DNA of 64,000 nt from Achromobacter sp. AONIH1 (GCF_002902905.1 NZ_CP026124.1:3534001-3598000); one strand, 5' to 3'. Counted from the first letter of the stretch, positions 54,511 through 63,641 are shown. A program made the numbers and translations. The notes: generated from the sequence alone by a model not told the origin.

Positions 54511-55170
54511 ATGAAGGCCGCCGAACGCATACGCCTGTCCATCGAGGAATCCATCCGCGACGGCAGCCTGCTGCCGGGCGACGCCGTGGACGAGCAGCAG
54601 CTGATGCAGACCTACGAGGTGTCGCGCACGCCGGTGCGCGAGGCCTTGCTGCAATTGCAGGCGCAAGGGCTGCTCAACAGCCTGCCGCGCGGCGGCATGG
54701 TGGTGGCCAAGATGGACGTGGCGCAGCTGCTGGCGATGTGGGAACTGCTGGCCGAGCTGGAGGGCATCGGCGCGCGGCTGGCCTGCGAACGCATGACGCC
54801 GGCCGAGCGCGAGGAACTGGCCGCCATCCACGAACGCGCCGGCGCGGTGGCGCGGCGCGAGGACGCGGAAGCCTGGCAGGACCACAACCGGCGCTTCCAC
54901 GACGCGCTCTACCAGGGCGCGCGCAATCCCTATCTGCGCCAGGAGATCCTGCGCATGCGCTCGCGCACCGGCGCCTACCGCCGCCACGCCTATTCGGCCT
55001 TCGGCCACCTGGCTTCCTCGTGGGCGCAGCACGGCGAACTGGTCGCCGCGATCCAGGCCCAGGACGCGGGCCGCGCCGCCACGCTGATGACGCGGCACAT
55101 GAGTCCCGGCCAGGGTTCGATCAGCTTCGCGTCCTTCATCGCGGCGCTGCCCAAGGATCTGCTGGCCTGA
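54511..55170 (+). CDS. GntR-family (FCD-type) transcriptional regulator
   Basis: The 219-residue protein has an N-terminal winged helix-turn-helix (LMQTYEVSRTPVREALLQLQ) and an FCD domain with metal/ligand residues (HNRRFHDALYQGARN, MTRHMSPGQ). GGGAG lies upstream of ATG 54511. It sits between the minus-strand amidase operon and the plus-strand MFS gene, and probably controls both through the shared AT-rich site. Confidence 0.88.
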   Translation: MKAAERIRLSIEESIRDGSLLPGDAVDEQQLMQTYEVSRTPVREALLQLQAQGLLNSLPRGGMVVAKMDVAQLLAMWELLAELEGIGARLACERMTPAEREELAAIHERAGAVARREDAEAWQDHNRRFHDALYQGARNPYLRQEILRMRSRTGAYRRHAYSAFGHLASSWAQHGELVAAIQAQDAGRAATLMTRHMSPGQGSISFASFIAALPKDLLA

Positions 55171-55266
55171 AGCCGGAGGGTCGAGGGAACGGACCGGCGG
55201 CGGATTCGGCCCGCCGCGGGTCCGACTGCGGGTAAGTCCTGATTACTGCATTTTTGCGATGCTTCA

Positions 55267-55279
55267 AAATATATTTATA
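55267..55279. promoter_or_regulatory. second copy of AT-rich operator upstream of MFS gene
   Basis: AAATATATTTATA is identical to 54434-54446 and lies about 86-98 bases upstream of the MFS start. An inverted repeat (GGGTTGGG/CCCAACCC) at 55323-55339 follows. The shared site suggests joint control of transporter and catabolic operon. Confidence 0.5.
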
Positions 55280-55364
55280 AGAAATTTAAAAATCTTGATG
55301 CGTCGCCCTGCCTGGTTGTAACGGGTTGGGCCCCAACCCAGTCCGGTACACCAAGGAACTAGTC

Positions 55365-56711
55365 ATGGATGCCGTATCCCCGCAGCCCGCCGCACAGCCC
55401 GCCGCACAGCCGGCCCCGCAGCATTCCCGAGGCGATGCCCCGGCCGTCGATTCCGCCCGCATGCACAGCAAGGTCGCGTGGCGGCTGATTCCTTTCCTGA
55501 TCTTCCTGTTCCTGCTCGCCTGGATCGACCGCGTCAACGTCGGCTTCGCCAAGCTGCAGATGCTGCAGGACCTGCGTTTCAGCGAGGCCGTGTACGGCCT
55601 GGGCGCGGGCATCTTCTTCATCGGCTATTTCCTGTTCGAGGTGCCGAGCAATCTGCTGCTGCAGCGCATCGGCGCGCGCAAGACCCTGGCGCGCATCACC
55701 ATCCTGTGGGGGCTAACGTCGATGGCCATGGCCTTCGTCACGACGCCGTTCTCGTTCTATCTGCTGCGCTTCCTGCTGGGCGTGTTCGAGGCGGGCTTCT
55801 TTCCCGGCGTCATGCTGTACCTGACGTACTGGATCCCCGCCGGCCGGCGCGGCCGCATCAACGGCTGGTTCATGACGTCCTTCGGCATCGCCGGCGTGGT
55901 CGGCGGTCCGATCGCGGGCCTCATCATGAGCGGCATGGACGGCGTGGCGCCGTTGCGCAACTGGCAATGGCTGTTCGTGCTGGAGGGCATACCCTCGGTG
56001 ATCGCCGGCATCGTGGTGCTGGGCTACCTGCCGGACCGGCCGCGCCAGGCGCGCTGGCTGTCGGCCGCCGAGCAGACGGCGCTGGAAGCCGAGCTGGAGG
56101 CCGAGCAGCGCCACGGCGGCAAGCACGCCAGCTTCGCCCAGGCCCTGCGCCAGCCGGCGCTGTGGCTGTGCACGGCCACCTACTTCTGCATCGTCGGCGG
56201 CAACGCCACGCTGGCGTTCTGGATGCCTTCGCTGGTGCGCGAGCTGGGCGTGCGCGGCGCGCTGGACATCGGCCTGCTGTCGGCGATCCCCTTCACGTTG
56301 GGCACCGTGGCGATGGTGCTCAACGGCGCGCACTCCGACAAGACCGGCGAGCGGCGCCTGCATTGCGCCGGCGCCACGCTGGTCGGCGCGGCGGGGCTCG
56401 CGCTGACCGCCGCCTACATCGGCAATCCCGTGCTGGCGATGGCCGCGCTGAGCGTGTCCGCCATCGGCGTGCTGGGCGCGTTTCCCGTGTTCTGGGCGAT
56501 TCCGGCGGGCTTCTTGACCGGCACGGCAGCCGCCGGCGGCATCGCCTTCATCAATTCGGTCGGCAACCTGGCGGGCTTCGCCACGCCCTTCATGATGGGC
56601 TGGATGAAGGAATGGACCGGCGGCGTGGCCGCCGGCCTGTACGTGGTGGCCGCCATGCAGCTGACCTCGACCGCGATCGTCGCGCTGGCGATGCGCCGGC
56701 TGGCGCGCTAG
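55365..56711 (+). CDS. MFS transporter, anion:cation symporter (ACS) family
   Basis: The 448-residue protein has a Pro/Ala/Gln-rich N-terminus and twelve helices with ACS-type motifs: LAWIDRVNVGFAKLQM, FFIGYFLFEVPSNLLLQRIGAR, EAGFFPGVMLYLTYWIPAGRRGR. Such carriers import organic anions. Linked by operator and position to the amidase/CoA-transferase operon, it probably brings in that pathway's substrate. Confidence 0.88.
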   Translation: MDAVSPQPAAQPAAQPAPQHSRGDAPAVDSARMHSKVAWRLIPFLIFLFLLAWIDRVNVGFAKLQMLQDLRFSEAVYGLGAGIFFIGYFLFEVPSNLLLQRIGARKTLARITILWGLTSMAMAFVTTPFSFYLLRFLLGVFEAGFFPGVMLYLTYWIPAGRRGRINGWFMTSFGIAGVVGGPIAGLIMSGMDGVAPLRNWQWLFVLEGIPSVIAGIVVLGYLPDRPRQARWLSAAEQTALEAELEAEQRHGGKHASFAQALRQPALWLCTATYFCIVGGNATLAFWMPSLVRELGVRGALDIGLLSAIPFTLGTVAMVLNGAHSDKTGERRLHCAGATLVGAAGLALTAAYIGNPVLAMAALSVSAIGVLGAFPVFWAIPAGFLTGTAAAGGIAFINSVGNLAGFATPFMMGWMKEWTGGVAAGLYVVAAMQLTSTAIVALAMRRLAR

Positions 56712-56782
56712 CGCAAGGCGACGGGCGGCCACCCGCTGGCGGCGAACGGCGGTCCGCCGGTTGCGGCCGCGTCCGCGTCGTC

Positions 56783-58009
56783 TCAGTGCGGCCGCAACCG
56801 TTCGCCGACGCTAGCCGCCAGCAATTGCGCGGTGGCCGCCGACAAGGTCCAGCCCAGGTGGCCGTGGCCGGTGTTGTAGAACACGCCCGGCCGCTTGCCC
56901 GGACCCACGCGCGGCATCATGTCCGGCGTCATCGGGCGCAGCCCGCACCAGGGCACCACGCGCGCCGTCCTGACGCCGGGGAAGTGGCGGCGGGTCCAGT
57001 CCACCAGCGGCTGCACGCGTTCGGCGCGGATGTCCAGGTTGTAGCCGTTGAACTCGGCGGTGCCGGCCACGCGGAAGCGGTCGCCCAGCCGGCTGGTGAC
57101 GATCTTGGCGGCCTCGTCGAGCAGGCTGACGCGCGGCGCGGCCTCGCGGCTGGCGGCGTCGTCCAGGTGCACGCTGATCGAATAGCCCTTGACCGGATAG
57201 ATGTTGACCGTGTCGCCCAGCTGCCGCGCGAAGCGTCGGCTGGCCGCGCCGGCGCAGACCACCACGGCGTCGGCCTGGTACCGGTCGTCGCCGCCGTCCG
57301 TGCCGGCCAGGTCCAGCGCGTAGCCCGTGCCGTCGGCCGCGATCGCGGCGACGTCGGCGTCCTGCACGAAGCGCACGCCCAGTCGCTCGCAGGCCTGGGC
57401 CAGCCCGCGCGTGAACTTGTGGATGTCGCCGGTGGCGTCGGACGGCGTGTAGAAGCCGGCGTGGCAGGCCGTTTGCAGCGCCGGCTCGATGTCGCGAGCC
57501 TCCTCGGGCGTGACCGCGTAGCGTTCCAGGCCGCCTTCGCGCAGCAGCTCGTTGCCGCGTCGCGCGGCCTCGAAGCTGGCGGCGTCGTGGTAGATGTGCA
57601 GGATGCCGCGCCGCTCCAGGTCGAAGTCGATGCCTTCGGCCTCGGCCATGTCGTACAGGTGCTGGCGCGCCTCGATCGCCAGCCGGGTGGTGGCGATGGT
57701 GTTGCGGCGGTGGTTGGGGATCTGGCGCATGAATTGCAGCAGCCAGGAATACTTGTGCCAGCTGAAGCGCGGATTGAGCAGCAGCGGCGCGTTGCTGCGG
57801 CCCAGCCAGCGCAGACCCTTGAGCACGGTGGCGGCGCTGTTCCAGACCTCGGCGTTGCTGGCCGACAGCTGGCCGCCGTTGGCGTAGGAGGTTTCCATCG
57901 CGGGATAGCGCTGGCGGTCGTAGACGGAAACGTCGTAACCCTGCTTGCGCAGGACGTAGGCGGACGTGACGCCGGTGATACCGGCGCCAATGATGGCGAT
58001 GCGGGGCAT
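56783..58009 (-). CDS. DadA-family FAD-dependent amino acid dehydrogenase/oxidase
   Basis: The 408-residue protein has an N-terminal FAD dinucleotide fold (IAIIGAGITGVTSAYVLRKQG), TSYANGGQLSASNAEVWN and C-terminal GLRPMTPDMMPRVG with NTGHGHLGWTLS. These are hallmarks of D-amino acid dehydrogenase small subunit DadA and of glycine oxidase relatives. ATG 58009 has GGAG upstream. A glycine riboswitch lies in its leader, so glycine or a glycine-derived amine is a likely substrate. It is thus not necessarily a D-alanine enzyme. Confidence 0.85.
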   Translation of the reverse strand: MPRIAIIGAGITGVTSAYVLRKQGYDVSVYDRQRYPAMETSYANGGQLSASNAEVWNSAATVLKGLRWLGRSNAPLLLNPRFSWHKYSWLLQFMRQIPNHRRNTIATTRLAIEARQHLYDMAEAEGIDFDLERRGILHIYHDAASFEAARRGNELLREGGLERYAVTPEEARDIEPALQTACHAGFYTPSDATGDIHKFTRGLAQACERLGVRFVQDADVAAIAADGTGYALDLAGTDGGDDRYQADAVVVCAGAASRRFARQLGDTVNIYPVKGYSISVHLDDAASREAAPRVSLLDEAAKIVTSRLGDRFRVAGTAEFNGYNLDIRAERVQPLVDWTRRHFPGVRTARVVPWCGLRPMTPDMMPRVGPGKRPGVFYNTGHGHLGWTLSAATAQLLAASVGERLRPH

Positions 58010-58057
58010 GATTGCTCCAGATGGCGTGGCGACGGCCGGCCGGCCGCTGCACCCCAT

Positions 58058-58233
58058 CTGTCCCGGTACCTGAGAGCTTTGCCCGGCGCGTGCCGGGGTT
58101 CCCCTTCGGTGGGCGCGCAATGCGCCTCTCTCCAGATCGTCTACACCGCGCAGTCCTGTCTGCCTGAGAGTTTCCGGGGCGGTTGCTCCGTCGGCGCCCG
58201 CCGCGCGGCCGGGCCGGGGCGAGTCTCTTCTGC
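58058..58233 (-). ncRNA. tandem glycine riboswitch
   Basis: On the minus strand two glycine aptamers follow each other. The first has GAAGAGACTC, GGCGCCGACGGAGCAACCGC and AAACTCTCAGGCA (58233 down to about 58158). The second has GGAGAGAGGCGC, CCACCGAAGGGGAA and AAGCTCTCAGGTACCGGGAC (about 58134 down to 58058). These match the conserved cores of the gcvT-type motif. The RNA ends 48 bases before the DadA-like start codon. Glycine binding should switch this gene; an ON switch is usual for catabolic targets. Confidence 0.9.
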
Positions 58234-58414
58234 GGGGTGTTTGCTACGACCGTGGCAGGATAGCCAAATATTTCGCGTCCTGGAATTCAGGGTTAGTACC
58301 AGTATGGGCGCGGCGGCGCTACCATCCTGGGTTCGCGCGGGGCGCGCGCCGGCATGCCGGTCGCCGCCGCCTGGCCCCGCCCGCCTTGCTTGCGCTGTTT
58401 TCCGGGAGTTCTCC

Positions 58415-59581
58415 ATGCGCCTGTCCGCCTTGTTCCGCCGCTGCCTGCTGGCCGTTGCCCTTGCCGCATCGCTGCCCGCGTCGGCGCTGTCCCCCATCTA
58501 CGACGCCGACGCCCGCGTGCGCGCGGCCGTGCTGACGGTGATGAAGCAGCATGAAATCGCCGGCATGGCGGTGGCCGTGACCCGGCAGGGCGAGCAGCAT
58601 TTCTACAGTTTCGGCCTGGCATCCTGGGAGACGCGCGTCCCGGTCACCAACGACACGCTGTTCGAAGTGGGCTCGATCAGCAAGACCTATTCGGCCACCT
58701 TGGCCGCCTATGCGCAGGCGCTGGGTCGGCTGTCGCTGGCGGATCCGGTCGAGCGCCACGTGCCCGAGCTGGCGGGCAGCGCTTTTGGCAAGGTCTCGCT
58801 GCTGGGCCTGGCCACGCACACGGCGGGCGGCTTTCCGCTGCAGGTGCCTGACACGGTGCGCGACCGCGCCCAGCTCATGGCCTATCTGCAGGCCTGGCAG
58901 CCCAGCTACGCGGAAGGCACGCGCCGCACGTATGCCAATCCCAGCATCGGCATGCTGGGCGTGGTGACCGCCAATGCCATGGGCCAGGCCTATGTGCCGC
59001 TGATGCAGGGCACGCTATTGCCCAAGCTGGGCCTGCCCAGCACCTATCTGCAGGTGCCGGCCGACCAGATGGCGCGCTACGCGCAGGGCTACGACAAGCG
59101 CAACCAGCCGGTGCGCGTGAGTCCCGGCGTGCTGGCCGACGAGGCCTACGGCGTCAAGACCAGCGCCCGCGACCTGCTGCGCTTCGTGGAACTGAACCTG
59201 GGCGGCACCAGCGGCGACGCCAAGCTGGATCAGGCCATCGCCGACACGCACCGGGGCTACTTCGAACTGGGCGGCATGACGCAGGACCTGGTGTGGGAGC
59301 AGTACCGCTATCCGGCGCCGCTGGACACCGTGCTGGAAGGCAATTCCAACACGGTCGCCTTCGAGACGCACGACGTGCGCGCGCTGCGTCCGCCGCTGGC
59401 GCCGCGCGCCGACGCCTGGATCAACAAGACCGGCGCCACCAATGGCTTCGGCGCCTACGTCGCCTTCGTGCCGGGACGCCGGATCGGCATCGTGATCCTG
59501 GCCAACCGCAACTATCCCAACGCCGATCGCGTGCGCCTGGCCTATGAGGTGCTGGACGCGCTGGAGACGGGAGGCCGTTGA
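58415..59581 (+). CDS. class C (AmpC-type) beta-lactamase family protein
   Basis: The 388-residue protein has a signal peptide (1-24) and the class C active-site set: Ser87/Lys90 in SISK, Tyr173 in YANPS and KTG at 338-340. It is periplasmic. The sequence looks like a complete AmpC serine beta-lactamase rather than an esterase, because of the YAN and KTG motifs. No ampR-type regulator lies beside it. A very long upstream open frame crossing the MFS gene and riboswitch is a GC artefact. GGGAG precedes the ATG. Confidence 0.9.
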   Translation: MRLSALFRRCLLAVALAASLPASALSPIYDADARVRAAVLTVMKQHEIAGMAVAVTRQGEQHFYSFGLASWETRVPVTNDTLFEVGSISKTYSATLAAYAQALGRLSLADPVERHVPELAGSAFGKVSLLGLATHTAGGFPLQVPDTVRDRAQLMAYLQAWQPSYAEGTRRTYANPSIGMLGVVTANAMGQAYVPLMQGTLLPKLGLPSTYLQVPADQMARYAQGYDKRNQPVRVSPGVLADEAYGVKTSARDLLRFVELNLGGTSGDAKLDQAIADTHRGYFELGGMTQDLVWEQYRYPAPLDTVLEGNSNTVAFETHDVRALRPPLAPRADAWINKTGATNGFGAYVAFVPGRRIGIVILANRNYPNADRVRLAYEVLDALETGGR

Positions 59582-59645
59582 GCAGGCGCGCGGGGCAGTC
59601 GCGGCGGCGGGCGCTGCCCAGGCCGGTCCGCCGGACGGTCTCCGG

Positions 59646-60671
59646 TCAGGCGGCCGGCGCCGCGCCGGCCCCGGCCCCGGCCCCGGCCCAGTCCCGCGCC
59701 GAGCCGCAGCGCGGCAGCAGGCCCAGCAGCGCCAGCCGGTCGCGCAGCTGCTCCAGCCGCTGCATCCGATACGCGTCCACGTCCACGCCGGCGTAGTCGT
59801 AGAAGCCCTGGCCGTCGCGCAAGCCCTTGCGGCCCTGTTCCATGTTGCGCGCGATCACGTCCGGCGCCGCGAAGCGCGGGTCCAGCGCGCCGGCCAGGTA
59901 GCGCGAGGCGTAGTAGAGGATGTCGCCGCCGCCCCAGTCGATGAATTCCAGCAGGCCCAGCACCGAGAAGCGCAAACCGAAGCCCAGGCGCACGGCGGTG
60001 TCGATGTCCTCGGCGCTGGCCACGCCTTCCTCGACCATGCGGGCCGCCTCGTTCATGGCCAGCGCCTGGATGCGCGGCACGATGTAGCCGGCGGACGGCG
60101 CGCACATCACCGGCGTCTTGCCCGCTATGCGCAGCAGCTCCAGCAGCTGGTCGGCGGCGGCGTCGCGGGTGGCGGGGCCCCGGCTGACTTCCACCAGCGG
60201 GATCAGGCTGGCCGGGTTGAGCCAGTGCGCGTTCAGGAAGCGTTCCGGATGCGCCGTCAGCGCCGCCAGTTCGGTGACCAGGAAGGTGGACGTGGTCGAT
60301 GCCACCACGGCGTCGGCCGGGCAGGCCTCGTCCAGCCAGCGCAGCGCGTCACGCTTGGCGTCCAGGCGTTCGGGCACGGCCTCGAACACCGCGCGCGCCG
60401 CGCGCAGGTCGGCGGCCGCATCGTCCCTCGCGCGCAGCCGCAGCCGGGCCAGCGCGGCGTCGGCCTGGTCCTCGCTCAGCACGCCCAGCCGCGCGAGCAT
60501 GCCCAGCTCGGCGCGCACGGCCGCGCGGGCCGCGTCGTGGACGCGCGCCTGTTCATCGGCGGCGCGGGGCTTGAGGTCGATCAGTGACACCTCCAGGCCG
60601 GCGATCAGGTAGGACGCGGCGATGCCCTGTCCCATGCGGCCGGCGCCGATCACGCACAAGGGGGCGGCCAT
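59646..60671 (-). CDS. 3-hydroxyacyl-CoA dehydrogenase family protein
   Basis: The 341-residue NAD-binding protein begins LCVIGAGRMGQGIAASYLIAG, has ASTTSTFLVTEL and NAHWLNPASLIPLVEV, and ends with a helical 3HCDH domain (GYIVPRIQALAMNEAARMVEEG). The final GAGAGAGAAPAA is low complexity. Its tight link (one base) to the opine-dehydrogenase-like gene suggests action on a hydroxy acid or carnitine-like compound rather than fatty acids. Confidence 0.82.
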   Translation of the reverse strand: MAAPLCVIGAGRMGQGIAASYLIAGLEVSLIDLKPRAADEQARVHDAARAAVRAELGMLARLGVLSEDQADAALARLRLRARDDAAADLRAARAVFEAVPERLDAKRDALRWLDEACPADAVVASTTSTFLVTELAALTAHPERFLNAHWLNPASLIPLVEVSRGPATRDAAADQLLELLRIAGKTPVMCAPSAGYIVPRIQALAMNEAARMVEEGVASAEDIDTAVRLGFGLRFSVLGLLEFIDWGGGDILYYASRYLAGALDPRFAAPDVIARNMEQGRKGLRDGQGFYDYAGVDVDAYRMQRLEQLRDRLALLGLLPRCGSARDWAGAGAGAGAAPAA

Positions 60672-60672
60672 C

Positions 60673-61770
60673 TCAATAGCCCTCTTGCAGCAGCGCGCGC
60701 ATGTCGGCGCGCGACAGCGCGGACAGGCCCAGGTTCTCCAGCGTGCGGCCCTCGGCGTACAGGTCGCGCCCGGTCAGCGCCGAGGCCAGGGCCAGCAGGC
60801 CCTGCGCCACCGGCATGGGCACGCCGGCCCAGCGGCCCGTCGACACCAGGAAGGACAGCCCCAGCCGCGTGTCCTCCAGCATGTAGCGGTGGCGGTGCAG
60901 GTCGATGGTCTCGCGCCAGTCGCCGCTGTCGGTCAGGCGGCCATGGGCGCCGCGCCCGTACATCCATTCATCGCCTTCCTTGGCGTAGTGGTCGGCCAGC
61001 GGGAAATGCGGCGCGCCATAGCCCAGCGCCTCGCGCAGCGCCACGCGCTCGGCGTCCAGCGCATCGGTCACGGCGCGGATGGCTGGCTGGGTGCCTTCGT
61101 TGTGGATGTCCCAGCGCTCGAAATGCTGCAAGGGACCGGCGTTCATCAGGATGAGCGGCGGGTGGATGATGGGGCCGGCATTCATGAGCGCGCCGGACAG
61201 GCCGTCGCCCGCCGGCTCCACGCTGGGATAGGCCTGGGCCAGCCGCCGCAGCGCGGCATCGGCCAGCCGAAGGGGGAAGACGCCGGTGGGCAGGCGCGTG
61301 GCGTAGCCGCTGATGACCACGCGCTGGCCGTGCTTGCGCGCCAGGTAGGGCAGGGTGCCGGTCTCGGCATAGGCGACCTGCGCGCGGTTGCCGGCCTGGC
61401 GCTGGGCGCGCGCGAACAGCTGGCAGCCGAAGGTGCCGGGCGGCAGGAACACCACCTGCCCGTCCTCCAGCAGCGGCGCGAGCCGGGGCGCCAGCTCGTC
61501 GTGCGTGGTGGCGGGCAGCGGAATGACGATCAGCTCGGCGCCCTGGACCGCGTCGCGCAGTTCGCGCGCCAGCCGCAGCTGGCCGGGGCCGTCGCCGATG
61601 GCGATGCGGCGGGTGCCGCGATAGTCGGTGACCTCCAGCCCGCCGGCCTTGGCCAGCGCGGCGCTGGCCTCGGCGTCGCGCCGCCACCAGCGCACCTCGT
61701 GGCCTTTTTCGTGCAAGTCCGCGGCGGCCGCGTAGCAGCCGTGTCCGCCTCCGATGACAGTGACGCGCAT
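60673..61770 (-). CDS. octopine/nopaline dehydrogenase-family protein
   Basis: The 365-residue protein has an N-terminal Rossmann fold (VTVIGGGHGCYAAAADL) and the opine dehydrogenase helical domain (LSGALMNAGPIIHPPLILMN, HFERWDIHNEG, GAPHFPLADHYAKEG). Such enzymes interconvert opines, or amino acid plus keto acid, with NAD(P)H. In soil and animal-associated bacteria they may make metallophores or degrade opines. No nicotianamine-synthase-like gene is adjacent. First gene of a two-gene unit. Confidence 0.83.
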   Translation of the reverse strand: MRVTVIGGGHGCYAAAADLHEKGHEVRWWRRDAEASAALAKAGGLEVTDYRGTRRIAIGDGPGQLRLARELRDAVQGAELIVIPLPATTHDELAPRLAPLLEDGQVVFLPPGTFGCQLFARAQRQAGNRAQVAYAETGTLPYLARKHGQRVVISGYATRLPTGVFPLRLADAALRRLAQAYPSVEPAGDGLSGALMNAGPIIHPPLILMNAGPLQHFERWDIHNEGTQPAIRAVTDALDAERVALREALGYGAPHFPLADHYAKEGDEWMYGRGAHGRLTDSGDWRETIDLHRHRYMLEDTRLGLSFLVSTGRWAGVPMPVAQGLLALASALTGRDLYAEGRTLENLGLSALSRADMRALLQEGY

Positions 61771-61951
61771 GATCGTGCTCCTTGATGACGATGCGACGAT
61801 CCTAGCGGCGCGGATGGAGGCCGGTCTGCGCCGAACGCGCAAGCGCCGTTCCATTCCGGCAAGGGATTCGGGCGGCCTGGCGGTGTGCTACAAACCACGG
61901 CGGGCGCATGCTCCAATTTTCGACATCGCTTTCCAACAGGTCGTCAGCATC

Positions 61952-62416
61952 ATGAAAATCCTTGCCGCAGCGCTATTGAGCCTTTCGTTCCTGGCGGCTT
62001 CCGCCGTTGCCGGAGCCGATGCCAGCGCCGATCTCAGTCCCGACACCAATCTGGACGAGGCCGAGCTCGTGGCGACGCTGGAGGGCGGGCATTGGCGCTC
62101 CGGCGATGCGAAGGGCACTTACCGGGTGATCCTGGAGAACGTGGGTTTCGAGCACGTCAGCTGCCGCGTCTGGATCGAGTGGCTGGCCGATGCCAGGTCC
62201 GGCGGCGCCAAGTCAGGCCAGCCGCCGCGCGTCGTGGCCCGGGTGCCTTACGCCGAGATCTCCAACGGCTTCTGGTCCTGCGGACCGAAGCGCAACGGCC
62301 TGTCGGGCGTCACGCTGACCATACCCGCCAAGCATGCCTATTCGGGCGAGGCCCGCAAGTTCCAGGCGGTGCTGGGCGCGCCGGGCGAATACCGCCATCG
62401 CGGCGCCGGCGGCTGA
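61952..62416 (+). CDS. hypothetical secreted protein
   Basis: The 154-residue protein has a signal peptide (KILAAALLSLSFLAASAVAG), an acidic start (DLSPDTNLDEAELVATLEGG) and a beta-rich remainder with two cysteines (SCRVWIEWL, WSCGPKRNG) that could form a disulfide. I do not recognise a family. Upstream bases 61771-61951 show no clear regulatory motif. Confidence 0.7.
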   Translation: MKILAAALLSLSFLAASAVAGADASADLSPDTNLDEAELVATLEGGHWRSGDAKGTYRVILENVGFEHVSCRVWIEWLADARSGGAKSGQPPRVVARVPYAEISNGFWSCGPKRNGLSGVTLTIPAKHAYSGEARKFQAVLGAPGEYRHRGAGG

Positions 62417-62447
62417 GCCCAGGCGCGGGCGGCGGCCCGTGCCGGCG

Positions 62448-63425
62448 CTAGCGGCCGCGCAGCGTGTCCGACGGTCGACAGCCGTAGCGCTTGCGGTAGT
62501 GGCTGGCGAAGTGGCCGAAGCTGGTCACGCCGTGGCGCAGCAGGATGTCGGTGACGTTGTCGCCCGGCCCGGCCTGTTCCAGCGCCGCGTGCACGCGCGC
62601 CAGCCGCAGGCCGCGGATGTAGTCGATGGGGCTCTGGCCCAGGAAGCGCGCGAAGCCGTTCTGCAGGGTGCGCGTGGACACGCCGGAGAGCGCGGCCAGC
62701 TCCGCCAGGGTGACGGCTTCGTCCAGATGGCTTTCGATGTAGTCGCGCGCGCGCCTGACGTGCAGCGGCAGCGGCTGCCGGCGGTCGGCGCGCAGCGCGT
62801 CGCTGTAGTTATGCGGCAGCTGCATCAGCAGCAATGACATCAGGTAGTCCGGGAAGCCCGCCGCCAGCGCCGGCGCCAGCCGGTCGATGTCGGGGTCCTG
62901 GTGCAGCCGGCACAGATAGTCCAGCGTCTGGCGCACCGCCGCCATGCCCGACGAACCTTCGGCCACGTCCACGTCGAACACCAGCGGCGCCCTGAGCGGA
63001 CGCTCCAGCAGCTGTTGCAGGCGGCGTTCCAGCGCCGGCCGCTCCACCCGCAGGATCAGGCTGCGGCAGTCGCTGCCGACGCGGATGAGGCTGCGCTCGG
63101 AGGGCGAGGAGACGGTCAGGCTGCCGGCGCGGATGGCGGCGCTGCGGCGACCCAGCTCGACCATGCCGCTGCCGGCCAGCGTGGCGCGCACCAGGTAATA
63201 GCTGGCGATATCGCCGGCGTCGATCTCGACCTCGGCGCCATAGCGCAGGTCGAACAGCGCGGCGCTGCCGAAATACACGCCGTACAGGCGCGACTGCAAG
63301 GGATTTCCCTGAGGCACGCGCATCTGGTGCGACCACAGGTGATGGCTGACCTGATCCCGGATCTCGGCCATGTTGGCCGAGTCGAGCAGGCAATGGCGTT
63401 GCAGCGGAATCGAGTCTTGGAACAT
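62448..63425 (-). CDS. AraC-family transcriptional regulator (AraC-binding-like N-terminal domain)
   Basis: The 325-residue protein has an N-terminal AraC-binding-like domain (LWSHQMRVPQGNPLQSRLYG, AEVEIDAGDIASYYLVRATL, SPSERSLIRVG) and a C-terminal double helix-turn-helix (VTLAELAALSGVSTRTLQNGF, RHGVTSFGHFASHYRKRYG). This type often controls aromatic or amine catabolism. AGGAAA precedes ATG 63425. It is divergent from the MFS gene at 63642, its likely target. Confidence 0.88.
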   Translation of the reverse strand: MFQDSIPLQRHCLLDSANMAEIRDQVSHHLWSHQMRVPQGNPLQSRLYGVYFGSAALFDLRYGAEVEIDAGDIASYYLVRATLAGSGMVELGRRSAAIRAGSLTVSSPSERSLIRVGSDCRSLILRVERPALERRLQQLLERPLRAPLVFDVDVAEGSSGMAAVRQTLDYLCRLHQDPDIDRLAPALAAGFPDYLMSLLLMQLPHNYSDALRADRRQPLPLHVRRARDYIESHLDEAVTLAELAALSGVSTRTLQNGFARFLGQSPIDYIRGLRLARVHAALEQAGPGDNVTDILLRHGVTSFGHFASHYRKRYGCRPSDTLRGR

Positions 63426-63641
63426 GCTTTCCTGCGCCCCGGGAACAGTGCTTGCGCGCCCCGTATAGAGCCGCGCCCGGCAAAGGCCTACAACTGACGG
63501 ACCAGGCCGCGCCCGCCGGGCCGGCCTGGGAACTCCAGGACGGGCGCCGCGCGGCGGCCGGACCTGGCGCACACAAGCAGGCGATGCGCGGTCGGCCGGA
63601 ACAAGGCTGGCGCGACAGCGCCGCCACGCAAGGGAAAAGAC

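Noticed and set aside
55478..58414. Open frame of over 900 codons running into the beta-lactamase gene
   Set aside because: It crosses the MFS gene out of frame, runs antisense to the DadA-like gene and passes through the riboswitch. Its composition is typical of GC-rich shadow frames. The real start is 58415.
58415..59581. Reading the beta-lactamase-like gene as a generic EstB-type esterase
   Set aside because: The SxxK, YAN and KTG motifs are all present in proper order and spacing, favouring class C beta-lactamase.
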